From: Viridibacterium sp047600765
Lineage (GTDB): Bacteria > Pseudomonadota > Gammaproteobacteria > Burkholderiales > Rhodocyclaceae
Direction of reading: 5' to 3'
DNA length: 64,000 bases
Assembly (NCBI GenBank): GCA_047600765.1
Contig: JASGKF010000002.1
Location: 1,178,001-1,242,000 of the forward strand
Part shown: positions 38,998 through 48,261 of the stretch, piece by piece
How the letters are laid out: every line of letters begins with the position of its first letter
How positions within the stretch are numbered: the first letter of the stretch is position 1
Notes under the pieces: model-generated
What the model was told of the DNA's origin: nothing
The model's database searches: none
Seen by the model: the letters and a program-made list of their open reading frames with translations, nothing else
Position numbers and translations under genes: made by a program

Positions 38998-40422
38998 TCA
39001 GCCGACTATCCGCCACAGCTGAAAGCGCAGCCACTCGAGCAGGCGTCCGCCGAGTTGCTGCGCCAATGGCTGCGGCTTGAGTTCGATACGTACCACGCCT
39101 TCCAGACCGGGGCGCAGGCCGGGCATGCCGTTTTCGAGTACGGCCTGCACTTCGAAGACGTTGTGTCCCTCGATGAAGCGCGCCAGCGGCGTGATGCGCT
39201 CGATCTTCACGTTGAGCTTTTCGTAGGGCATGGCCGACAAGGTCAGGCGCCCATGCATGCCGGCCTGGATGGCCTGGATGTCGCGATCCTCGATCTGCAG
39301 CACGATGCGGAAGCCGTCGTTGGGTGCCAGCGTCATCAGCGTGTCGCCGCGCTTGATCGGTGCGCCGATCTGCTGCTGCAGGTCGCCCTGGATGACGAGG
39401 CCATCGAAGGGCGCGGTGATCTGCGTGCGCGACAGCTGTTCTTCGATGAGGTCGAGCTGCGCGCCGGTTTCATCGACGCGTGCCTGGGCCACCACCATGC
39501 GGGCACGGTCCTGACGGGCAAAGGCGTCGGCATGTTCGCTGCGGAAGCGGGCCAGCTCGCTTTCGAGCTTGCGTTGCTGGGTGCGCAGCTCCTGATCGGC
39601 CAGCTGGAGCAGGGGCTGCCCCATGGTCACCGTGTCGCCGGGGCGCACGAAGACTTCCTTGATGAAGCTGTCGATGGGGACCGTGATGCTGCGCTGGATC
39701 AGGCCTTCCAGCCGCGCCGGTGCGGTGACGTTGGCGGGCACCGGTACCAGGCTGAGGCTGCCGATAGTCAGCAGGATGGCCAGGGTGATGGCCTTGGTCT
39801 TGTAGTGGCCGCGCGAGAACAGATTGCGCAGCAGGCCCAGGCCGTCACGTTTCAAACGCGCCCAGGCGGAGTCCTGGCTGCGCAGCTTGAGGAACAGCAC
39901 GGCGCCAACGCTGACGGCCAGAGTCTCCAGCGACTGGATGTCGCTGTGCGGCCAGGCGCGTCTGCGTTCGCGGATGAGGGTCAGCGCGCCCACGACACGT
40001 TGTTCGGCAATCAGCGGCAGGCTCAGCACGGATTCGCCCACACCGGCGCTGGCGAGGTCGGCGTGCATCAGCGTGATGCGGGGCGGGTCGTTTTCTTCAG
40101 GCGGGAAACGCAGCGCAGCGCCTTGATCCACGGTTTCGTCCATGGCTGCAGCGACCAGGCGCGACAGGCGCAGCTCGCTGCGCAGATCGGCCACGCCGGA
40201 CCAGGCGGCCAGACGGCAGCTGCTGCCGTGCAGCATGCCGATGATCACGTGATCGCATTCGTAGCTGCGCGCCACCTCACTGGCGACAGCCGTCGCTGCC
40301 ACGGCGAAGCTTTGCTGCGCCAGTGCCAGACGAACGAAATCCAGCGTCGGCGGACGCTCAGGCATGCGCTGAGGCGGTTCACTGCTGACGACGGAAAGGC
40401 TGCTTGCAGGGTTCGGCTTCAT
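38998..40422 (-). CDS. GAF-domain / HlyD fusion protein, first gene of the adhesin operon
   Basis: 474 residues. An N-terminal cytoplasmic GAF domain (~30-165: YECDHVIIGMLHGSSCRLAA, SVLSLPLIAEQRVVGALTLI) is joined to one transmembrane helix (~212-232, AITLAILLTIGSLSLVPVPA) and a periplasmic HlyD-type adaptor (~235-460) with lipoyl halves SFIKEVFVRPGDTVTMGQPL and ITAPFDGLVIQGDLQQQIGA flanking a coiled coil. A sensory domain on an export adaptor is unusual; it could gate export in response to a ligand. The GAF has no obvious cysteine or haem-binding signature. It is followed after 12 bases by the M50-HlyD gene. Confidence 0.85.
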   Translation of the reverse strand: MKPNPASSLSVVSSEPPQRMPERPPTLDFVRLALAQQSFAVAATAVASEVARSYECDHVIIGMLHGSSCRLAAWSGVADLRSELRLSRLVAAAMDETVDQGAALRFPPEENDPPRITLMHADLASAGVGESVLSLPLIAEQRVVGALTLIRERRRAWPHSDIQSLETLAVSVGAVLFLKLRSQDSAWARLKRDGLGLLRNLFSRGHYKTKAITLAILLTIGSLSLVPVPANVTAPARLEGLIQRSITVPIDSFIKEVFVRPGDTVTMGQPLLQLADQELRTQQRKLESELARFRSEHADAFARQDRARMVVAQARVDETGAQLDLIEEQLSRTQITAPFDGLVIQGDLQQQIGAPIKRGDTLMTLAPNDGFRIVLQIEDRDIQAIQAGMHGRLTLSAMPYEKLNVKIERITPLARFIEGHNVFEVQAVLENGMPGLRPGLEGVVRIELKPQPLAQQLGGRLLEWLRFQLWRIVG

Positions 40423-40772
40423 CCGCGTTTCGAAAAATCATGTTCTTGTGCAGGGTGCCGCAGCACGAATCGCCATTCCGCTGTCCCGGACGGATGCCCG
40501 GGAAGTCTCCAGGCGAGCGACACGTAATACTTTCGTGCTAGGCCATTCTACACTTCGGCAAATGGATCAACGGCATACGCATGTGATTGATTTAGAGTAG
40601 TTTTCAAATAAATTCGACAGATGTGACAAAATTGCCAGCCAAGGGCTGTAAACCACATGTTTTTGCGGACGGACGCGCTTCCGCGAGTCGGCAATTTGCC
40701 CAAACCGGGGTTGTGCTGTCCCTCACAATGGCATCATCCCGGCTTCCCCCTCTCCCTAAGCTCGAATAACGC
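40423..40772. other. divergent regulatory region between the adhesin operon and kdgK
   Basis: 350 bases without a gene. An AT-rich patch at about 40578-40635 (TTTAGAGTAGTTTTCAAATA inside it) probably holds promoters for both directions. On the minus strand TAGAAT (40550-40545) could be a -10, but the -35 at the right distance is poor (CCGTTG). No sigma-54 element in either direction and no clear operator palindrome. Confidence 0.5.
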
Positions 40773-41711
40773 ATGAATTCACAATGTCGAATCGCCCTGT
40801 TCGGCGAATGCATGATCGAATTGCGCGGCCAAATGTTCGGCACGATGCAGCAGAATTTTGGTGGCGACACCCTCAATACCGCGGTTTACTTGGCCCGCCT
40901 CGGCGCCGATGGCGGCGTCAAGGTCTCCTACGCTACCCAGCTCGGGCGCGATGCCTACAGCGAGGCCATGATCGAGGCCTGGCGCAAGGAAGGCATCGAT
41001 ACGCGCATGGTGCGCGCTGAAGACGGCAAGATGCCCGGCCTCTACACCATCCAGGTCGATGACCAGGGCGAGCGCACCTTCTACTACTGGCGCGACATGA
41101 GCGCCGCCAAGGACTATTTCGTCGACAACCCCAGCCCGCTCGAAGCCCACATCGACGAACTGGATGCCCTGTACTACAGCGGTATCAGCCTCGCCGTGCT
41201 GCCCGAGTCGGGTCGCGAGCGCCTGTTCGCCATCATCGACAAGCTGCGCGCACGTGGCGGCAAGGTGTTCTTCGACAACAACTACCGCCGCCGCCTGTGG
41301 GCCAATGACCCGGACGTGACGCACTGGTTCGACCGCGCCTTCGCCAATGCAGACATGGCCATGATCACGCTGGAAGACAACGCCGCGCTGTACGGGCTGG
41401 ACGAAGAGTCCGCCCTCAGCCATGCGTTCTCTCTGAGCTGCGAAGAGGTCGTCATCAAGCGTGGCGTGGATCCGACCATGGTGCGTGTGCGCGGCTTCGA
41501 CCCGGTGATGGTTCCCACTTTCAAGGTCAACAAGGTCGTCAACACCACCGGCGCTGGCGACTCGTTTGCCGGCGGCTACCTCGCCGCACGCCTGCAAGGC
41601 CAGACCCCCGAAGTTGCTGCCCGTTCGGGCAACAAGATCGCCTCGATCGTCGTGCAACATCCCGGCGCGATCATTCCGCGCGAAAACATGCCGGTGTTCT
41701 TCTTTGGTTGA
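40773..41711 (+). CDS. kdgK: 2-dehydro-3-deoxygluconokinase
   Basis: 312 residues of the PfkB/ribokinase family. Phosphorylates KDG to KDPG, joining hexuronate breakdown to the Entner-Doudoroff pathway. Family signs: FGECMIELRG near residue 10, FGGDTLNTAVYLARLG near 30, FYYWRDMSAAKDYF near 102, FDNNYRRRLW near 168 and the catalytic NTTGAGDSFAGGYLAARL near 252. No good Shine-Dalgarno precedes the ATG. uxaB and uxaA follow after one unknown gene. Confidence 0.93.
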   Translation: MNSQCRIALFGECMIELRGQMFGTMQQNFGGDTLNTAVYLARLGADGGVKVSYATQLGRDAYSEAMIEAWRKEGIDTRMVRAEDGKMPGLYTIQVDDQGERTFYYWRDMSAAKDYFVDNPSPLEAHIDELDALYYSGISLAVLPESGRERLFAIIDKLRARGGKVFFDNNYRRRLWANDPDVTHWFDRAFANADMAMITLEDNAALYGLDEESALSHAFSLSCEEVVIKRGVDPTMVRVRGFDPVMVPTFKVNKVVNTTGAGDSFAGGYLAARLQGQTPEVAARSGNKIASIVVQHPGAIIPRENMPVFFFG

Positions 41712-41771
41712 TCAGAGGTTCGGCCACGTTGTTTCGCAGGTGATTCTTGTTGAAAGCCTGAAGGAAAGAAA

Positions 41772-42740
41772 ATGACAAAAAACTGGGGACGAGTGCGCCT
41801 TGCAGCGATGCTGCTGGGTATGGGTTTGAGCTGTCACGTAGCCGATGCGCTGGAATTCAAGGTGCAAGGCGACATGCTGTCGGTGTCGGGGGCATACGCC
41901 AACGGTGACAAAGATAAGCTGCGTGCGGCCTTGGCCGACGGGAGTGTTAAATATCTGGTTCTGTATTCGCCCTATGGCGGCTGGACGGATGGTAAGAGCC
42001 TCTATGAGGTAGTCAGCGCCGCAAATGTCACTACGGTTGCCTTTGGGCATTGCACGTCGATTTTGTGTGGCATGACGTTCCTGGGGGGCGCAGAACGTCG
42101 TCTGGCGTACTCTGAGCGTGGCGCCATCCATTCGGTGGACCTGGCTGTTGCCGTAGGCAACGCAGTCATCGAAGGGGAGCATGGCGTCACCCTGGATACG
42201 ACGATGGCCTGGTGGCGTGACCATACCAAACTGAGTTCCAGTTTCTTGGCCCGCAATTCCGGGGATACCGGGGTTTTCGGCAGAATCATGTTCTTCCCGC
42301 CAAATGTATCCCCCACGGTCGGTCGGGTCTTGCGTTGCAAGTCGCGCATTTCTGTGGATTGGTGTGACCAGTTGTCGGGGGTGGATGCAATCAGTGGAGG
42401 CGTCCTGACCAACGACGAGCCGTTTCAGGATAGTCGCTTGCCCAATGTGCAGGACTTGAAAACCTTGCCGGCCGCAACCAATTTCGCCGCACTGCGTGAC
42501 GATCCACCACTTGAGTCCCTATCAGACGAGTGTCAGTCCGAGTACCGGGCTTTCCTCAAGGCTGACAAGCCCCGTGCTTTCGCCGTGAACAATGACGGCA
42601 CCTGCTTTGCGACACACTCACTGTTTTATCGCCCGTACTCAGACGCCTTGAATCGATGCAAGTCGGGCAGCAAGAGCAAGACCAACTGCGTGCTTTACGC
42701 AGTGGACGATCAGGTTGTTTACCCCGTGACGAAGAAGTAA
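41772..42740 (+). CDS. secreted protein of unknown function, possibly ClpP/crotonase-like
   Basis: 322 residues with a signal peptide (MTKNWGRVRLAAMLLGMGLS, then CHVADA). The segment YLVLYSPYGGWTDGKSLYEV followed by TTVAFGHCTSILCGMTFLGG and ERGAIHSVDLA recalls periplasmic ClpP-like proteins (COG3904 type), with Cys and Ser where a nucleophile would sit; this is pattern reading, not a search result. Nine or more cysteines suggest disulfides. Base composition is visibly lower in GC than neighbours, and the gene sits between kdgK and uxaB, where it has no evident role in hexuronate use. RBS AAGGAAAG precedes the ATG. Confidence 0.6.
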   Translation: MTKNWGRVRLAAMLLGMGLSCHVADALEFKVQGDMLSVSGAYANGDKDKLRAALADGSVKYLVLYSPYGGWTDGKSLYEVVSAANVTTVAFGHCTSILCGMTFLGGAERRLAYSERGAIHSVDLAVAVGNAVIEGEHGVTLDTTMAWWRDHTKLSSSFLARNSGDTGVFGRIMFFPPNVSPTVGRVLRCKSRISVDWCDQLSGVDAISGGVLTNDEPFQDSRLPNVQDLKTLPAATNFAALRDDPPLESLSDECQSEYRAFLKADKPRAFAVNNDGTCFATHSLFYRPYSDALNRCKSGSKSKTNCVLYAVDDQVVYPVTKK

Positions 42741-42766
42741 CTCACTACCCACAACAGGAGTCAGCA

Positions 42767-44261
42767 TTGGCCGTATTGAACAGACAAGGATTGGGGGCGC
42801 CATCCCGCGCTGCTGAGAAAACTGGCGGTAGCGCAGTACGTGTCCTGCAGATTGGCGATGGTAATTTCCTGCGTGCCTTCGCCGACTGGATGTTCGATCT
42901 GGCCAACGAGGCTGGCGTGACCAATCTGCGTGTCACGCTGGCCGCCGCGCGCGGGCCCGGCGTGATTCCGCAGCTGGCGGCGCAGGATGGTTTGTTCACG
43001 GTCATCTCGCGTGGTGTGCTGGATGGTGCGGCGGTCGATCAGCGCCACGTTGTGCGCTGTGTCGAACGAGGTGATTGATCCTTCGAGCAACTGGGCGGCA
43101 ATGCTGGCCTGTGCGGCGAAGCCGGAACTGCGTTTCGTTGTCTCCAACACGACCGAGGCTGGCATCGCCTATGTCGAGGAAGAGCTGGCGCACGACATTG
43201 CGCCGAAGAGCTTCCCAGCCAAGCTGGCGGTGCTGCTGTGGACGCGTTACCAGAAGCTTGGGCCGGCCGCGCCTGGCCTGATCGTGCTGCCTTGCGAGTT
43301 GTTGGAGCAGAACGGCGCCAAGCTGCGTCGCTATGTGCTGCAACACGCGACGGACTGGTCGCTGCCGCCCGAATTTCTGGCTTGGGTCGAGCAGCAGAAC
43401 TATTTCCTGAACACCCTCGTCGATCGCATCGTGCCGGGCTTCCCTTCGGCGGATGCCGAAGCATTGCAGGCGCAACTTGGCTACAGCGACGCCATGATGG
43501 TGGCGGCTGAACCCTTCCACCTGTGGGTCATCGAAGGCCCGGCCGCGCTGGAAGAGGAGCTGCCGCTGGCGAAAGCCGGGCTCAAGGTGTTGTGGACGGA
43601 CGATCTGCAACCTTTCCGTGGCAGCAAGGTGCGCGTGCTGAATGGCGCCCACACCGCCAGCGCGCTGGCCGCGTTTGGTGCCGGCATCGACACGGTCAAG
43701 GGCATGATGGATGACGCCTTGTTCGCGCGTTACCTGAACACGCTGGTGTTCGACGAAATCGTGCCCTTCGTGCCGCTGGCCGAAGACGAGCGCAAGCGTT
43801 ACGCGGCAAGCATCCTCGAGCGCTTCGAGAATCCGCACATCCGTCACGAGCTGATCTCGATCTCGCTGAACTCGGTGTCGAAGTGGCAGGTGCGTGTGCT
43901 GCCGACGGTCAAAGACCATGTGCGCAGCAGTGGCAAGGCGCCACGTCTGTTGGCCTTCTCGCTGGCTGCGTTGCTGGCCTTCTATCACGGTCAGTCTGGC
44001 GAAGGGGCTTACACCGGCGAGCGCAACGGCCAGCCGTACCCCATCAAGGACAACGCTGAAGTGCTGGCCATCATGGCCGAAGCCTGGCGGAACTGGCAGC
44101 CGGGTAGCGATGTCGGACTACTGGTGAAACACCTGCTTGGCGACGAGCGTCTGTGGGGTGAAGATCTCACTGTTCTGGGTGATCTCGCTGCGCAAGTCAC
44201 GGCTGCGCTGGGCCGTATCAAGGCCGAGGGTGTGCGCGCTGCGCTGACCGGTTTGTTGTAA
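42767..44261 (+). CDS. uxaB: tagaturonate reductase (one apparent frameshift)
   Basis: 497 residues after removing one base. Start TTG at 42767 with AGGAG seven bases upstream. NAD-dependent mannitol-dehydrogenase-family enzyme that reduces tagaturonate to altronate in galacturonate breakdown. Rossmann start VRVLQIGDGNFLRAFADWMF, then FVVSNTTEAGIAY, the UxaB-typical IVLPCELLEQNGAKLRRYV, NTLVDRIVPGFP and LNGAHTASALAAFG. The frame breaks at GTCGAAC (43061-43067): without the extra A it reads RHVVRCVDEVIDPSSNW. The rest is intact, so the gene is probably functional. A fructuronate reductase (UxuB) is less likely given the PCELLEQNG motif. Confidence 0.87.
43061..43067. other. apparent +1 frameshift (GTCGAAC) in uxaB
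   Basis: As given, the frame reads RCVERGD then stop. With one A fewer (GTCGAC) it reads RCVDEVIDPSSNW and continues to the natural stop at 44261. Confidence 0.9.
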
Positions 44262-44298
44262 CAGGCGCCCTGTCCGGGTTGTCTGCAAGGAGTCAAGA

Positions 44299-45813
44299 AT
44301 GTCCAAGTCTTCCGCGATCCGTCTTCACGAAAACGACGACGTGATCATCGCTACCCAGCAACTCATGCCGGGCAACACGCTGGCCGAGTTCGATGTCGTG
44401 GTGGCCGATCTCGTGCCACCGGGCCACAAGATCGCGACCCGCGCGATCAAGGCTGGCGAGCCGGTGCGTCGCTACAACCAGATCATCGGTTTTGCGAAGA
44501 CCGACATCGGGGCGGGCAAGCACATCCACGTGCACAACCTGGGCATGGGTGAATTCGAGCGCGATCTCGCCATCGGCCAGGACAAGCACGACACCCCGCC
44601 TGCCACGCAGCCCGCGACCTTCATGGGCTACAAGCGCCGTAACGGCAAGGTCGGTACGCGCAACTACATCGCCATCATCGCCTCGGTGAACTGTTCGGCG
44701 ACGGTGGTGCGCAATATCGCCAATCACTTCACGCCGGAGCGTCTGGCTGAGTACCCCAACATCGACGGCATCATCGCCCTGGTGCACCAGACGGGTTGCG
44801 GCATGAACAGCTCGGGCGAAGGCATGCAGATCCTGCGCCGCACGCTCAACGGTTATGCCGTGCATGCCAACGTGGCGGGTGCCGTGTTTGTCGGGCTGGG
44901 CTGCGAAGTGGCACAGGTCGGTCCCATGGTGGCAGAGCTGGGCAGCATGGAGCCCGGCATGTTGCAGACGCTCAATATCCAGGACCTGGGCGGCACATCG
45001 AAGGCCATCGAACGCGGCATCGAGCAGGTGACGGCCATGCTGCCGGCGGTGAATGCCTACAAGCGCGAGCCGGTGCCGGTCAGCAACCTGATCGTGGGCC
45101 TCAACTGCGGTGGTTCGGATGGTTATTCCGGTATTACGGCCAATCCCGCGCTGGGCGGTGCGGTGGATATGCTGGTCGCCCATGGCGCGACGGCCATCCT
45201 GTCGGAAACGCCCGAGATCTACGGCGCCGAGCATTTGCTGACGCGTCGCGCTTCCAGCAAGGACGTGGCAGACAAGCTGCTGGCGCGCCTGACCTGGTGG
45301 AAGGACTACACCGCGCGTAACGGCGGCGAGATGGACAACAACCCCTCGGTCGGCAACAAGGCTGGCGGGCTGACGACCATTCTCGAAAAGTCGCTCGGCG
45401 CGGTGGCCAAGGGCGGCACAACCAATCTCAACGCGGTGTACGAGTACGCCGAGCCGGTGACGGCCAAGGGCTTCGTGTACATGGATACGCCGGGCTATGA
45501 CCCGGTGTCGGCGACGGGGCAGGCGGCGGGCGGTGCGCAGGTCATTTGCTTCACGACCGGGCGCGGTTCGGCTTTCGGTTGTGCGGGTGTGCCGACGATC
45601 AAGTGCGCGACCAACAACGTGTTGTGGAACCGTCAGCGTGATGACATGGATGTGAATACCGGCGACATGCTCGATGGCGTGACGATGCAGGAAGTCAGCC
45701 AGCGCATTTTCGACGCCATCATCCGCCACGCCTCAGGCGAAAAGACGCGCAGCGAAGCGCTGGGCTACGGGCAGGATGAGTTCCTGCCCTGGCATGTCGG
45801 CGCGGTGATGTAA
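44299..45813 (+). CDS. uxaA: altronate dehydratase
   Basis: 504 residues, the usual length. Dehydrates altronate to 2-dehydro-3-deoxygluconate, the KdgK substrate. N-terminal SAF domain (1-90, with HKIATRAIKAGEPVRRYNQI), then the UxaA catalytic part: NYIAIIASVNCSATVVRNIA, HQTGCGMNSSGEGMQILRR, VGLNCGGSDGYSGITANP and FTTGRGSAFGCAGVPTIK. Conserved cysteines suit iron binding. It starts 37 bases after uxaB with AAGGAG upstream, forming kdgK-orf-uxaB-uxaA. No uronate isomerase (uxaC) is in the window. Confidence 0.95.
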   Translation: MSKSSAIRLHENDDVIIATQQLMPGNTLAEFDVVVADLVPPGHKIATRAIKAGEPVRRYNQIIGFAKTDIGAGKHIHVHNLGMGEFERDLAIGQDKHDTPPATQPATFMGYKRRNGKVGTRNYIAIIASVNCSATVVRNIANHFTPERLAEYPNIDGIIALVHQTGCGMNSSGEGMQILRRTLNGYAVHANVAGAVFVGLGCEVAQVGPMVAELGSMEPGMLQTLNIQDLGGTSKAIERGIEQVTAMLPAVNAYKREPVPVSNLIVGLNCGGSDGYSGITANPALGGAVDMLVAHGATAILSETPEIYGAEHLLTRRASSKDVADKLLARLTWWKDYTARNGGEMDNNPSVGNKAGGLTTILEKSLGAVAKGGTTNLNAVYEYAEPVTAKGFVYMDTPGYDPVSATGQAAGGAQVICFTTGRGSAFGCAGVPTIKCATNNVLWNRQRDDMDVNTGDMLDGVTMQEVSQRIFDAIIRHASGEKTRSEALGYGQDEFLPWHVGAVM

Positions 45814-45830
45814 CACCGCGCCCGGGGCGC

Positions 45831-46184
45831 TCAGGGCGTCCCGACGACGTGCAGGCCGACCACGGGGGCCAGCATGGTGGGCGCAGCGCGGGACTGGCCC
45901 CAGCCCAGCCGCGACAGCAACTGCACGACGATCTGGTTGGCCTGCTGGCGCGACAGCGTGTCCGGCAGGTTCAGCGCATCGGGCGCCACGATTTCGCGGA
46001 AGGCCGTCGCCCGGCCGCCTTGCGTGGTGTAGAGGTAGAGACCGCGTCCTTGCCGGTCGGTGCCGATCATGCCGTCACCGTTTTCGCTACTGCTGCCCTG
46101 CACCCAGAAGGTCCAGCGGGGCAATTTCCCGTCGCGGCAGTGGCTGGTGGCTTCGATGAAAAATCCTGCTTGCTGCATGTCCAT
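45831..46184 (-). CDS. small hypothetical protein
   Basis: 117 residues (MDMQQAGFFIEATSHCRDGK). No signal peptide or membrane segment and no family that I recognise. Notable parts are WTFWVQGSSSENGDGMIGTD and SRQQANQIVVQLLSRLGWGQ. Codon usage and composition match the neighbours. It converges on uxaA with 17 bases between stops and lies downstream of a 309-base gap. A second ATG two codons in is an alternative start. Confidence 0.6.
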   Translation of the reverse strand: MDMQQAGFFIEATSHCRDGKLPRWTFWVQGSSSENGDGMIGTDRQGRGLYLYTTQGGRATAFREIVAPDALNLPDTLSRQQANQIVVQLLSRLGWGQSRAAPTMLAPVVGLHVVGTP

Positions 46185-46493
46185 GTTGTCTCATCGTTGT
46201 TTCCAACGATCCCTCCTATGGTGGCGTGTGTCCGTTTGACGCGTTCCACAGTGACTCGGGTCACTTGCGTTGCGTGAAACGATCCTTGCATCAATCGCCG
46301 ACGAAAGGCAGTCAGAACAACTAATTCAGCGAGAGGTTTGTCACGCTCGAGACAGGGCTTTCGTGGCAGCTAGGGCAAGCCCTGAGAGAAGGAAATCACG
46401 CCGTGCGAACCCGGTCACAGCGAAAGTGGAACGATCGTTTGAAGCGGGCCGGGCGGATTTGAAGGGGCGTTTGAAATCGCCCCGGCCCGCGAC
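46185..46493. other. gap between ETF-QO and the small hypothetical gene
   Basis: 309 bases without a gene. The right end carries the hairpin after the ETF-QO gene (46444-46490). The rest should contain the promoter of the 117-aa gene, but no convincing -35/-10 pair is visible. Confidence 0.5.
46444..46490 (-). terminator. nested hairpin after the ETF-QO gene
   Basis: Outer arms GCGGGCCGGGCG (46444-46455) and CGCCCCGGCCCGC (46478-46490) pair with one bulge; an inner GGGGCG/CGCCCC stem (46464-46483) is an alternative fold. It starts a few bases after the stop at 46494. No strong T-run, so termination may need Rho. Confidence 0.5.
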
Positions 46494-48137
46494 TCACATC
46501 TCGTTGTAGATCGGCCCCTCGCCGCCTTGGGGCGCCACCCAGGTGATGTTCTGGGTCGGGTCCTTGATGTCGCAGCTCTTGCAGTGCACACAGTTCTGCG
46601 CGTTGATCTGCAGGCGCGGTGTGGCCGGCTCGCCGTCGCGCACGATTTCATAGACGCCGGCCGGGCAATAGCGCTGCTCGGGCGCGGCGTATTCCTCGTA
46701 GTTGATGCCGATGGGCACGGCCGGGTTGCGCAGCTGCAGGTGGCAGGGCTGGTCTTCGGCGTGGTTGGTGTTGGAGAGGAACACCGAAGACAGCCGGTCG
46801 AAGGTCAGCACACCATCGGGCTTGGGATAGTCGATGCGCTTGTAGTGCGAAGCTGGCTTGAGCTTGAGGTGGTCGGCCTGGTTGTGCAGTGTCCAGGGTG
46901 CCTTGGCACCGAACAGCTTTTGCTCGATGCCGAAGGCCAGCGTGCCCAGCCACAGGCCTTTGCTCATCCAGGGCTTGAAGTTGCGCGTGCTGTGCAGCTC
47001 GCTCTGCAGCCAGCTCGACTGCACAAGGGCAGGGTAGTCGCTCAGTTCGTCCTGGCGACGCTCTGCACCGATGGCTGCAAACGCGGCTTCTGCCGCCAGC
47101 ATGCCGGACTTGATCGCCGTGTGTGTGCCCTTGATGCGCGCCGCGTGCAGGAAGCCGGCGTTGTCGCCGATCAGCGCGCCACCGGGGAAGGTCAGCTTGG
47201 GCAGCGATTGCAGGCCACCCGCCGTCAGCGCGCGTGCGCCATAGGCCAGACGCTTGCCACCTTCGAGATGCGTACGCACCACCGGGTGCGTCTTGTAGCG
47301 CTGCATTTCCTCGAACGCCGACAGCCAGGGATTGCTGTAGCCCAATCCCAGCACGAAGCCGACAGCGACACGGTTCTCACCGTAGTGGTAGAGAAAGCTG
47401 CCGCCGTAAGTACTCTGGTTCAGCGGCCAGCCTGCGGTGTGCATGACGAGGCCCGGCTGATGCTTTTCCTTTGGGATCTCCCACAGCTCCTTGATGCCCA
47501 GGCCGTAGGTTTGGGGGTCGACGCCTTCGCGCAGCTTGAAGCGCTCTTCCAGCGAACGCCCCAGCTGGCCGCGGCAACCTTCGCCGAACAGCGTGTACTT
47601 CGCCAGCAAGGCCATACCCGGCTGGAAGTTCGGTCCTTCGCTACCGTCGTGCAGGCGGCCCATGTCGCCTGTAGCGACGCCGATCACGCTGCCCGCTTCG
47701 TCGTACAGCACTTCGCTACCCGCGAAGCCCGGATAGATCTCGACGCCCAGCGCCTCAGCCTGCGTGCCCAGCCAGCGCACCAGCTGGCCGAGGCTGCCGA
47801 TGTAGTTACCGTGGTTGCGCAGGGCCGGCAACATCGCGAAATCGGGTACCTGGAAGCTGCCGGTTTTCGTGAGGAACATGAAGCGGTCTTCGGTCACCGC
47901 CGTCGTCAGCGGTGCGCCATCGGCCTGCCAGTTGGGCAGCAGCTCGCTCAGCGCTTTCGGATCGATGACCGCTCCGGACAGGATGTGCGCGCCCAGTTCG
48001 CTGCCTTTCTCGATCAGGCACACCGACAGTTCGCGGCCGGCATCGTTGGCAAGTTGCTTGAGGCGGATCGCGGCGGCAAGCCCGGAGGGGCCGCCACCGA
48101 CGATCAGCACATCGAATTCCATGGATTCACGTTCCAT
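46494..48137 (-). CDS. electron transfer flavoprotein-ubiquinone oxidoreductase
   Basis: 547 residues. A membrane-associated FAD/4Fe-4S enzyme that passes electrons from acyl-CoA and amino acid dehydrogenases, through ETF, to ubiquinone. FAD dinucleotide fold MEFDVLIVGGGPSGLAAAIR at the N-terminus (MERES before it), ELGAHILSGAVIDPKAL, LIGDNAGFLHAARIKGTHTA, and the C-terminal cluster-binding NCVHCKSCDIKDPTQNITWV. Full length. Neighbouring genes give no ETF subunits, so electron donors are encoded elsewhere. Confidence 0.96.
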   Translation of the reverse strand: MERESMEFDVLIVGGGPSGLAAAIRLKQLANDAGRELSVCLIEKGSELGAHILSGAVIDPKALSELLPNWQADGAPLTTAVTEDRFMFLTKTGSFQVPDFAMLPALRNHGNYIGSLGQLVRWLGTQAEALGVEIYPGFAGSEVLYDEAGSVIGVATGDMGRLHDGSEGPNFQPGMALLAKYTLFGEGCRGQLGRSLEERFKLREGVDPQTYGLGIKELWEIPKEKHQPGLVMHTAGWPLNQSTYGGSFLYHYGENRVAVGFVLGLGYSNPWLSAFEEMQRYKTHPVVRTHLEGGKRLAYGARALTAGGLQSLPKLTFPGGALIGDNAGFLHAARIKGTHTAIKSGMLAAEAAFAAIGAERRQDELSDYPALVQSSWLQSELHSTRNFKPWMSKGLWLGTLAFGIEQKLFGAKAPWTLHNQADHLKLKPASHYKRIDYPKPDGVLTFDRLSSVFLSNTNHAEDQPCHLQLRNPAVPIGINYEEYAAPEQRYCPAGVYEIVRDGEPATPRLQINAQNCVHCKSCDIKDPTQNITWVAPQGGEGPIYNEM

Positions 48138-48261
48138 CTTGTTTTCCTGATTCTTCCTGGTCGGGTTTTTCTTGATCGGCGAAGTCGGGTGAAGCGGATA
48201 TTGCGACGGGATGAGGCGCTTGTGGAGCCCAGGCCGGGTTAGGCGCCCATAACCGTGGTGA

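Noticed and set aside
36709..40527. A 1272-codon plus-strand open frame opposite the adaptor genes
   Set aside because: Opposite strand of three well-supported genes; product is His/Gln/Asp-rich without recognisable domains, typical of antisense shadow frames in GC-rich DNA.
43061..43067. Programmed frameshift in uxaB
   Set aside because: No slippery heptamer or downstream structure, and the same GTNGAAC context appears in unrelated genes.
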